From contig JAGGNK010000002.1 of NCBI GenBank assembly GCA_017590115.1, forward strand, positions 15,681,264-15,745,263: a stretch of DNA of 64,000 bases, given 5' to 3'. A program made the position numbers and the translations under genes. Under the pieces are notes generated by a model. It had not been told where the DNA came from and searched no databases. It saw only the letters and a list, made by a program, of their open reading frames with translations. Origin of the DNA: Montifringilla adamsi (lineage: Eukaryota; Chordata; Aves; Passeriformes; Passeridae). Below, piece by piece: positions 13,114 to 23,571 of the stretch. Every line of letters begins with the position of its first letter. Position 1 is the stretch's first letter.

Positions 13114-13387
13114 GGTGGCCAGCAAACTGATAAGATCGTTCCTTCAGATTTCAAAATTACTGAATCTGGAAATAGTTCTCATTTATCTCATGCACTGCTG
13201 AGAAAACAATCTCAAATCGTTGGTTCTACTGATGAAACTTCCTTAGCAACACAAGGGCTCCAGAATTATTTTTCAGACCTTGTCAATGCTTCCTGTGAGG
13301 TTTCCGTCACTGTCAGCATCCAACACCTCGCAGATGAGCAGGGAAAAAACCCAGCCAGCCCAGAAAGCTGTGATAAATTAATAGAGG
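13114..13387 (+). other. Weak candidate internal exon
   Basis: A frame of about 100 codons is open from 13090 to a TAA at 13402. It is bracketed by an acceptor-like pyrimidine run ending TCTGCTCAG at 13113 and a donor-like GAGG-GTAAAT at 13388. The interval of 274 bases is a plausible exon size. It holds several CpGs and encodes a Ser/Thr/Gln-rich peptide with an NYFSDLVNAS stretch. I do not recognise the protein, and frames of this size occur elsewhere in the window by chance. The support is suggestive only. Confidence 0.17.
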
Positions 13388-13403
13388 GTAAATTAATAGA
13401 TTA
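13374..13403 (+). repeat. 15-bp direct tandem repeat
   Basis: TAAATTAATAGAGGG is followed immediately by TAAATTAATAGATTA, the same unit with a diverged end. The repeat overlaps the donor-like word of the candidate exon at 13388, which weakens the case that the donor is real. Confidence 0.75.
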
Positions 13404-14551
13404 AATGGAATTAGTAGGAGTGATGATAAATCTAAAATTCCCTAACAATAGTTCAGTGAATTATGTTTTAGATTTATGAAGTGTTTTATCATGTAGATGA
13501 GAATCCACAGGGAAGGGACCATGTCCCAGGGGGGTTAGAAAAAATCAGGAAGGCTGAACACTTGGACCTGAGCATTTCTTTGGGACTGCACCCCCGGAGA
13601 ACCCTCCTTGATCCTGACAGTGCTGATGCCACTTAACTTCATTTTGTATCATTTGCCTTGACTTCCTCAGCCTTGATGCTGGACAGGACACCCCAGCAGG
13701 AATCCTGCTTTCCTGAATCCTACAGGCTGCTCTCTCTGCCTTGCTGCCACTTCAAATAGGGTTTTCAGCCATAATCTCCCATGGTAAATTCTATTTAGGC
13801 CCCAGTTTAAACCTTCACCACTTTCAATTTATACTGACTAAGTCTCCCCTGTGCAGCCTGTGTCCCTTAAACCACTGAAATACCAGATTTCAATAGTTGT
13901 AAAGTCTGTAAGGTGTCAGCAGTGCAGGGTTTGGCTTTCAGTGTAAGTGGAACAGACTGAAGTTACTTTAATTCAGGTACCTCCACGCTCAGGTTAGAGG
14001 GTGCTTTCTGCTGTGAAGATTTTTCCCTTCCCTGACACGAACGTTCACCCCAGTTCTCAGATTCACCAGTGCTCATCTGACACTTCGCAAGTTGCCAAAT
14101 GTCTAAAACACTGAAAAACCCGGTTTCTGCTGAGTTCTAAGCTAAGTGTTAGAGAGGAAGGCTGGAAATCAGTGAGAATGTGTCTACCCAGGGCTGAGCA
14201 GAGCCACTGAACATTAACCCTTCACTGACTGCACTGGGTGTTGTCTGCCCTTTGCTCAGTCCTGCTGCCAGGGAACAGCCTCCCCTTCCAGCTTGCTCAT
14301 GCCCTGACTTCTATTTTTACTTTTTTCCCCTTCAAATTCCTCGTCATTTTTTTTAAAGCTGCTCTGATTCATCACCTGCTTTCCAGAGTGGCTGTGTTGC
14401 TCGGACTGAAGTGTCAGGAAGGGAAAGAAATCCCTGCTGAGGCTGTACAAGACAAACCATAATATTCTTAAACTATCTTATCACCTTTAAATCTTCAACT
14501 TACTCCTTGCAACACTTCAGTCTAAGAAAAGCTCCTTAAAATTTTAAGAAC
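13404..14551. other. Non-genic DNA
   Basis: Mixed-composition DNA with no recognisable exon or repeat. The frames at 14238-14462 (plus) and 14256-14450 (minus) overlap on opposite strands and are probably chance. Confidence 0.5.
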
Positions 14552-14596
14552 AGGTTAAGAACTCTTAAGAATAACTCAAGAATAGCTTCTTAACCT
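14552..14596. repeat. Inverted repeat, 10-bp arms
   Basis: AGGTTAAGAA at 14552-14561 is the reverse complement of TTCTTAACCT at 14587-14596, separated by 25 bases that contain a CTTAAG palindrome. The region also repeats TTAAGAA-like words in the same orientation. It may be a short foldback or simply duplicated low-complexity DNA. Confidence 0.6.
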
Positions 14597-16457
14597 CCTT
14601 CTAAATGAGCTGAGTGTTCCCCTCTTGATCCATTCTGCAGTGATTTCAGACAGACAATTTAAAGCCAAGGAGATTAAATCAGTCAGAACAGAATGGTAGA
14701 TAAGATTTCAAATGTTCAACACTGAAATATCTACTGCTCAAGAGCAATGTGGAGATATAAGCTGGTAACAAATGGTACAAAATGAAGTTAAATGGCATCA
14801 GCGCTGTCAGGATCAAGAGCTTTCTCCTAAAAGTAATAAAAAACTGCATGGTCTACTCAGTGAAGAAAATGAAAAGATCAGGTGGTTTATGTATTTATAC
14901 AGGTTGATGTGTGTATCACTGAGTAGAGAAAATTCACTTTTCTCTCCTGCCCCATCCCATCCAAGGGTGACCTGAGACAGTTCTGAGCAAGCAGCCTGCA
15001 CTGCCTTCACCTTCAGATCCAGGATTAGGAATTCCAGATGAATGAATCAGTGTGACAGCAGAAACCCCTGTCACTGCTTGGATGGCCTCCAGCAGTGTGA
15101 CACAGGGACTCGTGTGTTCAGCAGCTGGGAAGCACCAGCAGATGTGAGATTCTGGAATGCAAGTCCTCAGCAAAACGGGCTCAGGAGTATCCTCAACCCG
15201 TCCTCCACTTTCTAATCTGCATTTAAATGTCTGGTTCAAGGATTCAAAGTCTGATTCACCATGGCAGCAGTGTTGGTCAAAGCAGTAGATGGTCATCTCT
15301 GCTCCTCTGATAGTTTATTGCCTCCTAAACCACAGAAAATTGGCTGCGGTGAGCCAGGAACAGGGAATAAATGCCCACAGGCACAGCAGAGCAGCACAGG
15401 CTGCACCAGGCTGTTCCACTTTGCATTTCTGTATCACAGACACCCTGGAGAACAGAAATGTCCATTGGGAAAGATCCTCATCCCCTGATCCCAGGCTCAG
15501 TCAGAAGTAAACCCTCAAAGTCCAGCTGCACCAGATCCCTCTGGACAAAGGACACAAGGAGAAATAATGCAGGCACACAGTTCATGGTGACTGGGAACGG
15601 GGCTGTGGCCGGGCTCATCCCTGGTGGGCTACACCTGTGCAGGACAGATGGACAGTGTTGAAGGCAGTGAGACAGAGTGCTGAGTCCTGACCTATCCCAG
15701 AAGGGCACAGAGGGCACACAGGTGCAGTGCATGTAAGATGAGGGGTGTAAAGGAGGAGAAATGCAGCATTAGGAAGAGGAGCCTTTGGTGCGTTGCTCAG
15801 TGTGTTGTTTCTGGCTGGACTGTAACAAAATACCACCCCAGAGGTTGCTGTTCATACACCTGGGGATGCTGTGATAGAATCACTGTGTTTAAGGCAGGAG
15901 AATCTGCACAGGGCAAAATGTGCCTCAGAATGCAGAATTCTGTTCTGCAAACGGCTCTCAAAATGGTTTTCAATTGACAATTTGTCTCTCAAAAGCTGTA
16001 GGGGTATGGAAGTTGTAGATAAATTAAGAATATGTTTACTAGATAATAAGTAATATGATTTGTACCATACTTTTAGTGGTAGCAGTGAGCTGAGTTTGAG
16101 TCCATTTTAATTATGTAATAATGAATATAACCTATTTTTTATACATTTAATATACCATAATCTGTAATCCCTATCAGCCTACTAGTATCCTTATGTTGTA
16201 CGAGTGTTTTAAATACTCTTCCAAGACTCTCCCCTAGTCCAGGTTGAATGGCAGGTAAAAATGTCTCATGAATATATATAATCACATTATTATGTAGCAT
16301 ATCAGCTGTCCCCATAAAAGTCATCTAATCATTTGTATAATAACCTGAAAAGCCTTTAAAAATTGTATTACAGAACTGAGAGGTGTAGAACACATCCAGA
16401 AAGACAAATTTATTGTAAATAGGGTCAGACTTCCACAGTTAAAACCTCTTGGTTTTA
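14597..16457. other. Non-genic DNA
   Basis: A GC-richer part at about 14930-15730 carries many overlapping frames on both strands with no recognised similarity. The rest is AT-rich. No RNA gene or mobile element is recognised. Confidence 0.5.
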
Positions 16458-16485
16458 AATATTCCTTTGGAATGAAAGGAATATT
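16458..16485. repeat. Inverted repeat, 10-bp arms, 8-base loop
   Basis: AATATTCCTT pairs exactly with AAGGAATATT across an 8-base loop. The arms contain SRF/TEAD-like CATTCC-type half words, but no functional reading is justified from sequence alone. Confidence 0.65.
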
Positions 16486-18589
16486 GAGGAAAACAGGGAG
16501 AGTGAGAGTAAGCAAGAGAATTTAACAACCTTCCTTCCTCCTCCCATTGCTTAGTAAATGCTATTTATTTATTTGAATAGTTATGAACTGTGGTGCTACT
16601 GCTGCCAAAAAGACAGAACTTCCTCCCCACACATAATTTAAGCAATGAAACATGGGAAACAATGCATGAAAAGTACAATTTAATATTAAAAAAAGAAATG
16701 TGGACTCCTGGATATTATACTAGTCAAGTATTTCTTTAGACTTAAGACAATTAAAATTATTGTCCTATATAAAATAAGGACTTTCAGTGGCAAAGGAACT
16801 ACACTGAGCAGGTTAGTTTCTTAGCTGACACCAGAAAAAATTAAATGCAAGAAAGTTCAGTGTGCAAAGGGATTTCTCAGCAGAGAGAAGCTATTGTGCA
16901 TCGTAGATTTCAACTTTAAAATGTTTGGTATATTTCTACATTACATAAATAAAATCCCATACTCTGCCATTCTCTACTATAAATACATTGCATGAGTTCA
17001 AATCAATGTTTTATGGTGTTCCCTCCCTCATTTATACCTTTAAAAATGGGCAGCTATGATTTATGCTTTTGAGGATGGCATAATAGAATTTGACATTTTC
17101 CAGCTGAGGTGTGGCCTAGTTCCAGCTCCATGCTTCATTACATTGTACTCCCTTTGAGAGGATGAGGAGAGTAAAAATAGCCAGGTTGTTAAAAATGTAA
17201 AAAGCATAAATGAATTCTCACCAGATGTGCTGTTCAATTGTCATTTTCATAAAATTATGGTTGTTAAACTTTTGCTTGCCATGACATGCTAGAAATCAAT
17301 ATGTGCTATGAACAACGTGTCTGGAGAGATCGTTCCCTCCTCGTTACCAGCTCTCTTCTTTGGATTCTCCCATAATTTAAATAAGAGGGGACTTCCAGGG
17401 TCCAGCTTCTGCCATGGACCACCAGAGCATCCCCAGAAACTGGACAGAAAGGTTACAAACATTGCAATGCTTAAGTTAGAAATGTGAACAGTTTAAAAGC
17501 TTTTAGAACATTGTCTTTTCAGCAAGGAATGAATGAGAGTGTAAGCAACACATAAAATGTGTTTTCCTTATCCTGCTGGGCAGATTCAGGATGTTTTTAT
17601 CTGAACATCAAAGCAGTTGGGTTTGGCACCAGGTAACAGAAATGCCTCACAATTCACTGAAATCTGCTTTGCTGAATGCTGGAAAAAATGTTCAAGTGTG
17701 GAACCTATTTTAAGCCTGTTCCCTCACTGTAAGATGAATTTAAAATAATTGTTTGAAGGAAGAAATGGGAATTTTGCTGCTTTTACACTGTGTGGGCTCC
17801 TGCACACAGATGACTTGCTTGCTGAATGTCAGGAAGTTTGGGATGGAGATTTCTGCTGTCTGAAGAAAAAGTGCTGTTCTTTGGTCAAAAAAGTTGTTAC
17901 AAACAAGATAGCCAAGAAGAAAGATTTGTCAGCTTCCCTCTGAATGGCAAAAGGTTGAGTAGATTACTCAATATTTGTCAGCTTTGAGGTGATTGCCTGT
18001 CACTACACAAGAAGTGAATAATATTGACAGCTTTATAAGATCAAAATTCAAAGCCTGCAAGGATATGTGGCTGCATTACACAGAACTCTGCAAAGACCTT
18101 CTGTGTCAGGAACCTGTTGGGCTCAGTTGTGAGGAGTAGGAGGGGTGCAGACACAGCAGGGGAGAGTCACAGGATGGTCCCTGCTCCGGGGTCACATTCC
18201 AGTTCTCCAGCCACATTACCCAGCCCTGTCTGAAGGTGCTCAGCAGCTCCTGCAAACAGCCTGAGTAATTCTCTGAGTGCTGAACTGACATCGCAGCTTG
18301 TTCTGAGCCAGTTCTGGGACCTATAACTCTACACCTGTCACCCTAAACAGCTTAAAAAATAAATTATAGGATTTTTTATTTTTTCCTGCACATCCTTATT
18401 CATGCTCAGAAAGTCCTTGAAAAGCTGACATCTATGAACAATCCCAGGTGTAATCCTGCTCTTAGATGCTCTGGGGAGAGTGGATGCAGCTTTAAGGGAA
18501 AAGCCTAGATATCCTTTGGGATCAGTGACCCTGCTCCTAATAGAAGGGGTTTCTGAAAGGAGAGGGCACCTGAGCTGCTGCAAATGCAG
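16486..18589. other. AT-rich DNA without a recognisable gene
   Basis: The part at about 17030-17300 is AT-rich with many TAAT, GTAAAAATAG and ATTTAT words. It has the look of slowly evolving noncoding DNA, but conservation cannot be judged from one genome. No coding frame stands out. Confidence 0.45.
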
Positions 18590-18930
18590 AAGGGGGAAAA
18601 ACAGAATAACAGGGAGGGTCAGTAAACTCAGGATGGGGTAGTCTGGGAAAAGTGGGCCTGAATGGGAAGGGAACCAGGATTAAATACAGAAAGATCAGCT
18701 GCGAATGGAAAGGGGAAGCAGGAATTGAAGGGATAAACTGAGCTGCAGTTTGAGAAAGAGAATGGGGTGGAGATTGATTAAGATAAAAGAGGTCTGGTAT
18801 CAGGTGAGGGCTTGGAAATACTCATCTGGATGGAAACCAGATCAGATAAGAGGACAGTTAGAAAATGGTTTATAGACTGGGACAGGAGGCAAGTTTGGGG
18901 AGAATAAAAAAGAAAAAAAAGGAAGTAAAA
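18590..18930 (+). other. Purine-rich stretch
   Basis: The plus strand is strongly biased to A and G for about 340 bases, with many GGAAGG, GAAAGG, AGGGA and AAGAAAAAAAA words. No element family or reading frame is recognised. Such strand asymmetry can come from an old polypurine repeat, transcription-coupled bias or a decayed retroelement. Confidence 0.5.
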
Positions 18931-19254
18931 CACGTTTAAATGTACTCAGCAGAGGGATACAGCCACTCATCAGATATTTGTCTTTATCCCTTGCCTTCTA
19001 CCTAGAGATTTGGCAGTATCAGAAATACAGATATTTTTATTTCTCATTTCATTTTGCTCCACCATGAACCTCCTCTAAGTATAGATGTCAATGGAAAAAT
19101 TCAGATCTTTCTGCTGAAGTCATGATCATTGTAAAACTAACGGTGTTAAGAATTGTGGATATCTCACATCTGGAAAATGCTCTAAGAGATTGAATAATTC
19201 ATTAGAAGGATAGAAATAATTTAAAAATGGTGCAAGACAACTGCAATCTCAAAA
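18931..19254. other. AT-rich spacer before the minisatellite
   Basis: Nothing recognisable. Confidence 0.5.
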
Positions 19255-19865
19255 GGGGTTTCCCTTTTACTGACTCCATTCCAGAATACAGGGGAAATCC
19301 AGTCTGGGTTTTCCCTTTCACTGACTCCATTCCAGACTCCACGGGAAATCCAGTCTGGGTTTTCCCTTTTTGCTGACTCCATTCCAGACTCTGGCCAGAA
19401 TCCAGGTCGGGTTTTCCCCTTTGCCAACCCCATCTGGAATCCCATCTGGGTTTTCCCTTTTGCCAAGTCCATTCCAGACTGTGGCTAGAGTCTGGTCCAG
19501 GTTTTCCCTTTTACTGACTCCATTCCAGACTCTGGCCGAGATCCGGTCTGGGTTTTCCCTTTTACTGACTCCATTCCAGACTCTGGCCGAGATCCGGTCT
19601 GGGTTTTCCCTTTGTCCAAGTCCATTCCAGACTCTGGCCTTTATCCGGTCTGGGTTTTCCCTTTTGCTGAGTCCATTCCAGACTCCAGCCTGAATCTGGT
19701 TCAGGTTTTCCCTTTTACTGACTCCATTCCAGACTCCAGCCTGGATCTGGTTCAGGTTTTCCCTTTTTCCAAGTCCATTCCAGACTCCAGCCTGGATCTG
19801 GCCCGGGTTTTCCCTTTTGCCGACTCCATTCCGGACTCTGTCTGGACTCTAGCCCGGGTTTTCCC
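19255..19865 (+). repeat. 51-bp minisatellite, twelve units
   Basis: Units begin with GGGTTTTCCC at about 19255, 19306, 19357, 19409, 19448, 19499, 19550, 19601, 19652, 19703, 19754 and 19805, and the array closes with the same ten bases at 19856. Ten units are exactly 51 bases, one is 52 and one (19409-19447) is only 39. The shared core includes TGACTCCATTCCAGACT. Because 51 is a multiple of three, frames stay open across units on both strands and translate as repeated 17-residue blocks (for example FSLLLTPFQTLAEIRSG). I read these as a composition effect, not a protein. Units at 19499-19600 are nearly identical, while outer units diverge, which suggests recent expansion in the middle. Confidence 0.95.
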
Positions 19866-21817
19866 ACCGCCCTGCTTTTAACAGCTGAGCGCTTTCGCTG
19901 CAGAGACAAAGCCAAACACAAATGCGAACCAAAATACATCCCACAGATCTTGCTTTGGAAAATAATGCTGAAATAAAAAATCATACTCTTAAATGGGAAT
20001 TAAAGATTTCCTGGGAATGGCAAGGACCTCGGTAAAGATATTATAATGTGGCGTTTGATGTTCTAGAGGGATTTCAACAAGTTTTGCATGGTCAAATTCC
20101 ATTAATAAGTTGGCTTTCTTCCAAGGCTGTGTGTGTCCCTCTCATCTGCCATGGTGCCCTCACTGTAAGGGAGCCTCACCTCACCTGCTCACGCACATCT
20201 CAGCAATTTTAATTGCTTTTTCCTGCTCGTTACAGTACCAAACAGGCTTAGAAAAATCTGAGTACCTTATAATGTAGATTATGGGGGTTATGAGTAGAGC
20301 AGGAAGGATTTTGGTGTTGTTGTAAGAGGATTACAGAGCGTGGTGGGGGGAAGTGCCCCTGGATGGATATTGATGGTGGTGCGAGGGGGGAACAGGAGAC
20401 AATCAATGGCACTGGGTTTTGCAGGGAGCTGCTCAGGGAGAACCACTGTTGCCAGTATTGTCACTGCAGTGCTCTGTAATGGATGGGTTTTATTCTCCAG
20501 CTCTGCTAACATTTGAATTAGAAATACATATTTACTGCTGCTTCCATTTCATAAAGGATGTGCAGGCTTAGATCAGAGCACATGTGAGCCAGCCTGACTC
20601 ACAGTTTTTAGCAGATGACCTTTAATTAGTGGGAAGATATTCTATCCATATCATATTCGTTCACTTGTCTTACTGGGCATTAGATGGCTGCTGTGAAGCA
20701 TAAAGGATTTTTTTTTGTCCTAATCCCTGTGATGTGACATGATTAATGAGATGAAATTCCCATTTGGAGTTTCCTACCAATCAATAGGCAGATGGGCAGT
20801 AGTGGATGTCGAACAACAAGACAGCAGGAGTTGCTTAAGCTCTTGCTACTTTCATAGAGGAAAAATATTTGGAGACATAATTTAAAGGAGCAGATATTTT
20901 CCATTGTTCACATTTCTCTCCTTCTTCAATACTTGCTTCTTTGTTTTTAATGGTCACAGGTAAAAATACCATCCTATATGTAAATAACACATTAAGCTAA
21001 AATAAGTATGTTGGAAAATCTTACGGATGTCACTTATGGCAGGTGGGTCTAACACTGCATTGGCATTGTAAAAACATTTGCAAAATGGTGGGTTTGACTT
21101 TTCTCCACATCCATGTTGATGTAAAGAAACTTAAACACCAGAGAAGCCAACTGAATTACAAAACCTTAGATTGAAGCCCTTCTGAATATAAAATTAGGCC
21201 ATTTTTAAAATGCTGAAATGAAAAATTAAATGCATTTCGTATATCCTACAAAATACATCCTTCTTCACCAATTTCAACATTCCACTCTTTGACCACATAG
21301 TCTTTTACACCAAGGAATTAATGTGTAAAATGGTTTAAGTAATAATCTTTGATAGGTTATTCTCAACTGTGAACATTTTGAAGTTTGTAAAATGGGTAAA
21401 AAATCATGTTATTTTAAGTCTTTACCAATTAAAACTTCCCTTTCTTGAAAGTAGACTTTATTTATAAGTATGGGTAAATATTAGAACAAATTATATTATA
21501 CAATTATACCTTTGTTTGTCCCAAGATTAAAAAAAAATACCATAATGCATGAAAAGAAATGATAAACCAAAAGGCAAAATGTGGCAGGTGGATCTCTGCC
21601 AAGCAGATTAAATCTGAGGAAATAATGCAGATTTCCAAGCAGAAGTAGCAACAGGTTTCAGGAGACTTCTTTCATAGCCCTCGTGTTGATGCTTATTTTC
21701 TTCTGGGCAATACTTTAATTCCTTTAACCAGAAGTATTCATATTTAGTTGTTTTGTATGTTTAAATGATTGATCTTGTATTTTCTTCTCATTACCTCGTT
21801 CTCCCTCCCTCTCACAG
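19866..21817. other. Non-genic DNA
   Basis: No repeat family or coding frame is recognised. A G-rich run (GGTGGGGGG) lies near 20341-20349. Confidence 0.5.
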
Positions 21818-21935
21818 ACAAAGATGCTCACAGAGTAAAATTCATAACACACTCTTCCTAATGAACAAACTCCCACCGAGCACCAAAGTGCTTAATGATG
21901 CTCAGCAGGCAGAGCTCTGCAGTTCCCCTATCTGA
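21818..21935 (+). other. Weak candidate exon after a strong acceptor-like tract
   Basis: A long pyrimidine run (CTCGTTCTCCCTCCCTCTCACAG) ends at 21817 and is one of the best 3' splice-site look-alikes in the window. One frame after it is open for 38 codons to a TGA at 21933-21935. The other two frames close sooner. The peptide is not recognised, and no donor is needed if this were a terminal exon. Intronic decoy sites of this quality are common. Confidence 0.12.
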
Positions 21936-22565
21936 GCCAATGTATAATCACACCACAAGTTAAAACAAAGTTAAAACAATATTTAGGTTGCCAAGAGAAA
22001 CACTGGAAATGTAAGACACGCTGCATTTAAATTTTTCCAAACTTTAATTCTGTTCCTCTGTGTGTTCATCCACTGTAATGCGGTGGGGGGAGAAGTACAC
22101 TGGATGAAGTATTTGTGATTATGAAATTAAAATCTCTTTGCAAGGCAGCCAAAGTAAATTAGGCAAACTGTTTTTAATCAGCCTTCAGTAGCTTGCAAAA
22201 TACCCTGTTTCAAACAATTTTATTTGTGTAGTACATACTGTGTATATTGATCTCGTCTCCTTTTCCTTAGTAATGTCTACAGACCAAATTCTGCAATTAA
22301 TCAGCTCTGCAATGAAGTTAACAATTATTTTTTAAAAACCCAACTCTTTTTGCCATGGTTGTTTATTAGTGGGTTCTTAAATTAGAGATGACACTCAGAA
22401 ACCCAGCTATCATGGCCCACTCAGGAGTGCTTTTAGGAATGCTGCTCAAGCATTCCATTTATTCTGGGGATAATAAGGCAAGGAGATCCTTAGATTGGGT
22501 GGTGGGAGGCCTCTGCTTGCTCCCATCTGCTGGAAGGTTTCCAAAAACACGTGGCTGTAGCAGTT
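21936..22565. other. AT-rich DNA without a recognisable gene
   Basis: Nothing recognisable apart from a G-rich run (GGTGGGGGG) near 22082-22090. Confidence 0.5.
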
Positions 22566-22641
22566 GGGAACATGGTCAACAGTCAGACCTGATGATTTTT
22601 GGAGTCTTATCCAGCTTACACATGAATATAATTCTATGATT
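22566..22641 (+). mobile_element. Decayed CR1 LINE 3' end
   Basis: The order GGGAACATGGTC, then TGATGATTTTTGGAGTCTTATCCAGC, then ATTCTATGATTTTGAG follows the CR1 3' terminus (ACATGGT, GATGATCTT, TCTTTTCCAACC, ATTCTATGATTCT), with many substitutions and a small insertion. It is older than the copies at 10736 and 43972. The element may extend a little upstream, but I cannot align it there by eye. Confidence 0.75.
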
Positions 22642-23449
22642 TTGAGACATTGGAAGTGCCCCTCAGGTCCTCAGACAATTCTGTGCTTCCCTGGCAGCTG
22701 GTGAACAGGTAAATGAGTGCACTGCCCTGGCTTTTTCTCAGATACGTACCCATGTGTTCCCTCCCTGAGTGGGAACCTTGCTTGGTTTGGTTTGTTTTAG
22801 GAAAAAAATCAAGAGTCCTACTTGGCAAAATTTGGCAAAAATCCCCTTTAACTGAGACCAATCCCTGTCCCTGCCACGGTGCCATGCCAGGGATTGTTGT
22901 CCTTATGGAGAAAACTAATCTCTAGCTACAGTGATTTAAAGGAAAATATGTGGGACAATTGTATGGCTGCTGTGTTCAAAACATGGCATCTCCTCATCTG
23001 TTCAGGGATGCTCCCAAAAGGGAGGTGGGGAACAATCCTGCCTTTTTGGGCTGTCTGCCATTGGGGCAGACAGGTATGGACAGGGTTGGGAACGGGACAG
23101 TGCTGCCAGCAAAGGAGCTGGGGCTTTGTCAGGGGTTAAGAGATTGTTGGATTACATGGCAGACAAGCAGTGAATAAGGCACTGTAAGGGATTTAGTTGT
23201 GCAGAACTTCCCACCCAGCCTTGAAATCTCTAAGCCAAGAGCAGAATTTCCAGTGGCTTCTTTGAAGTCTTGCTTCACGCTCAGGATTTTCTCCATGAGA
23301 AGACAATAGTCATTAGTGTGTTAGTTTAGCAAGACAATTAAGCATACTAAAACGATGTACTTACAAGTTTGATTTATTTGTGGTAAGACTCACTCAAAGG
23401 CATGCCTGCTTATTCTGATTTTTTCTTTTCCCCTCTGTTCCTGATGCAG
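22642..23449. other. Non-genic DNA
   Basis: Mixed-composition sequence with short frames in several registers and no recognised family. The last fifty bases are a pyrimidine-rich tract leading into the candidate exon at 23450. Confidence 0.45.
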
Positions 23450-23571
23450 TGCATGGCTACAAAGAGTACAGCACAGTTCTCTACTCTAGATTCTTGACCA
23501 TGGGTGACTATGCAGCAAGCTCTGCTCAGAAAGTGCACATTAAGAAAGTCTTACCACTTTATAAGCAGTAG
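23450..23571 (+). other. Candidate terminal exon, weak
   Basis: A pyrimidine-rich tract from about 23415 ends in GATGCAG at 23449, a convincing 3' splice-site shape. One frame then runs 39 codons from 23452 to a TAG at 23569-23571, with a hydrophilic, ordinary-looking peptide that starts HGYKEYSTVLYSRF and ends KKVLPLYKQ. The composition is more protein-like than most chance frames here, but I do not recognise it and a 39-codon frame is well within chance. No partner exon with matching phase is evident upstream. Confidence 0.2.

Noticed and set aside
19370..19984. Repeat proteins with 17-residue units on both strands
   Set aside because: They follow from a 51-base minisatellite unit. A 52-base unit breaks the register, the plus-strand frame ends and another begins within the array, and both strands are open.
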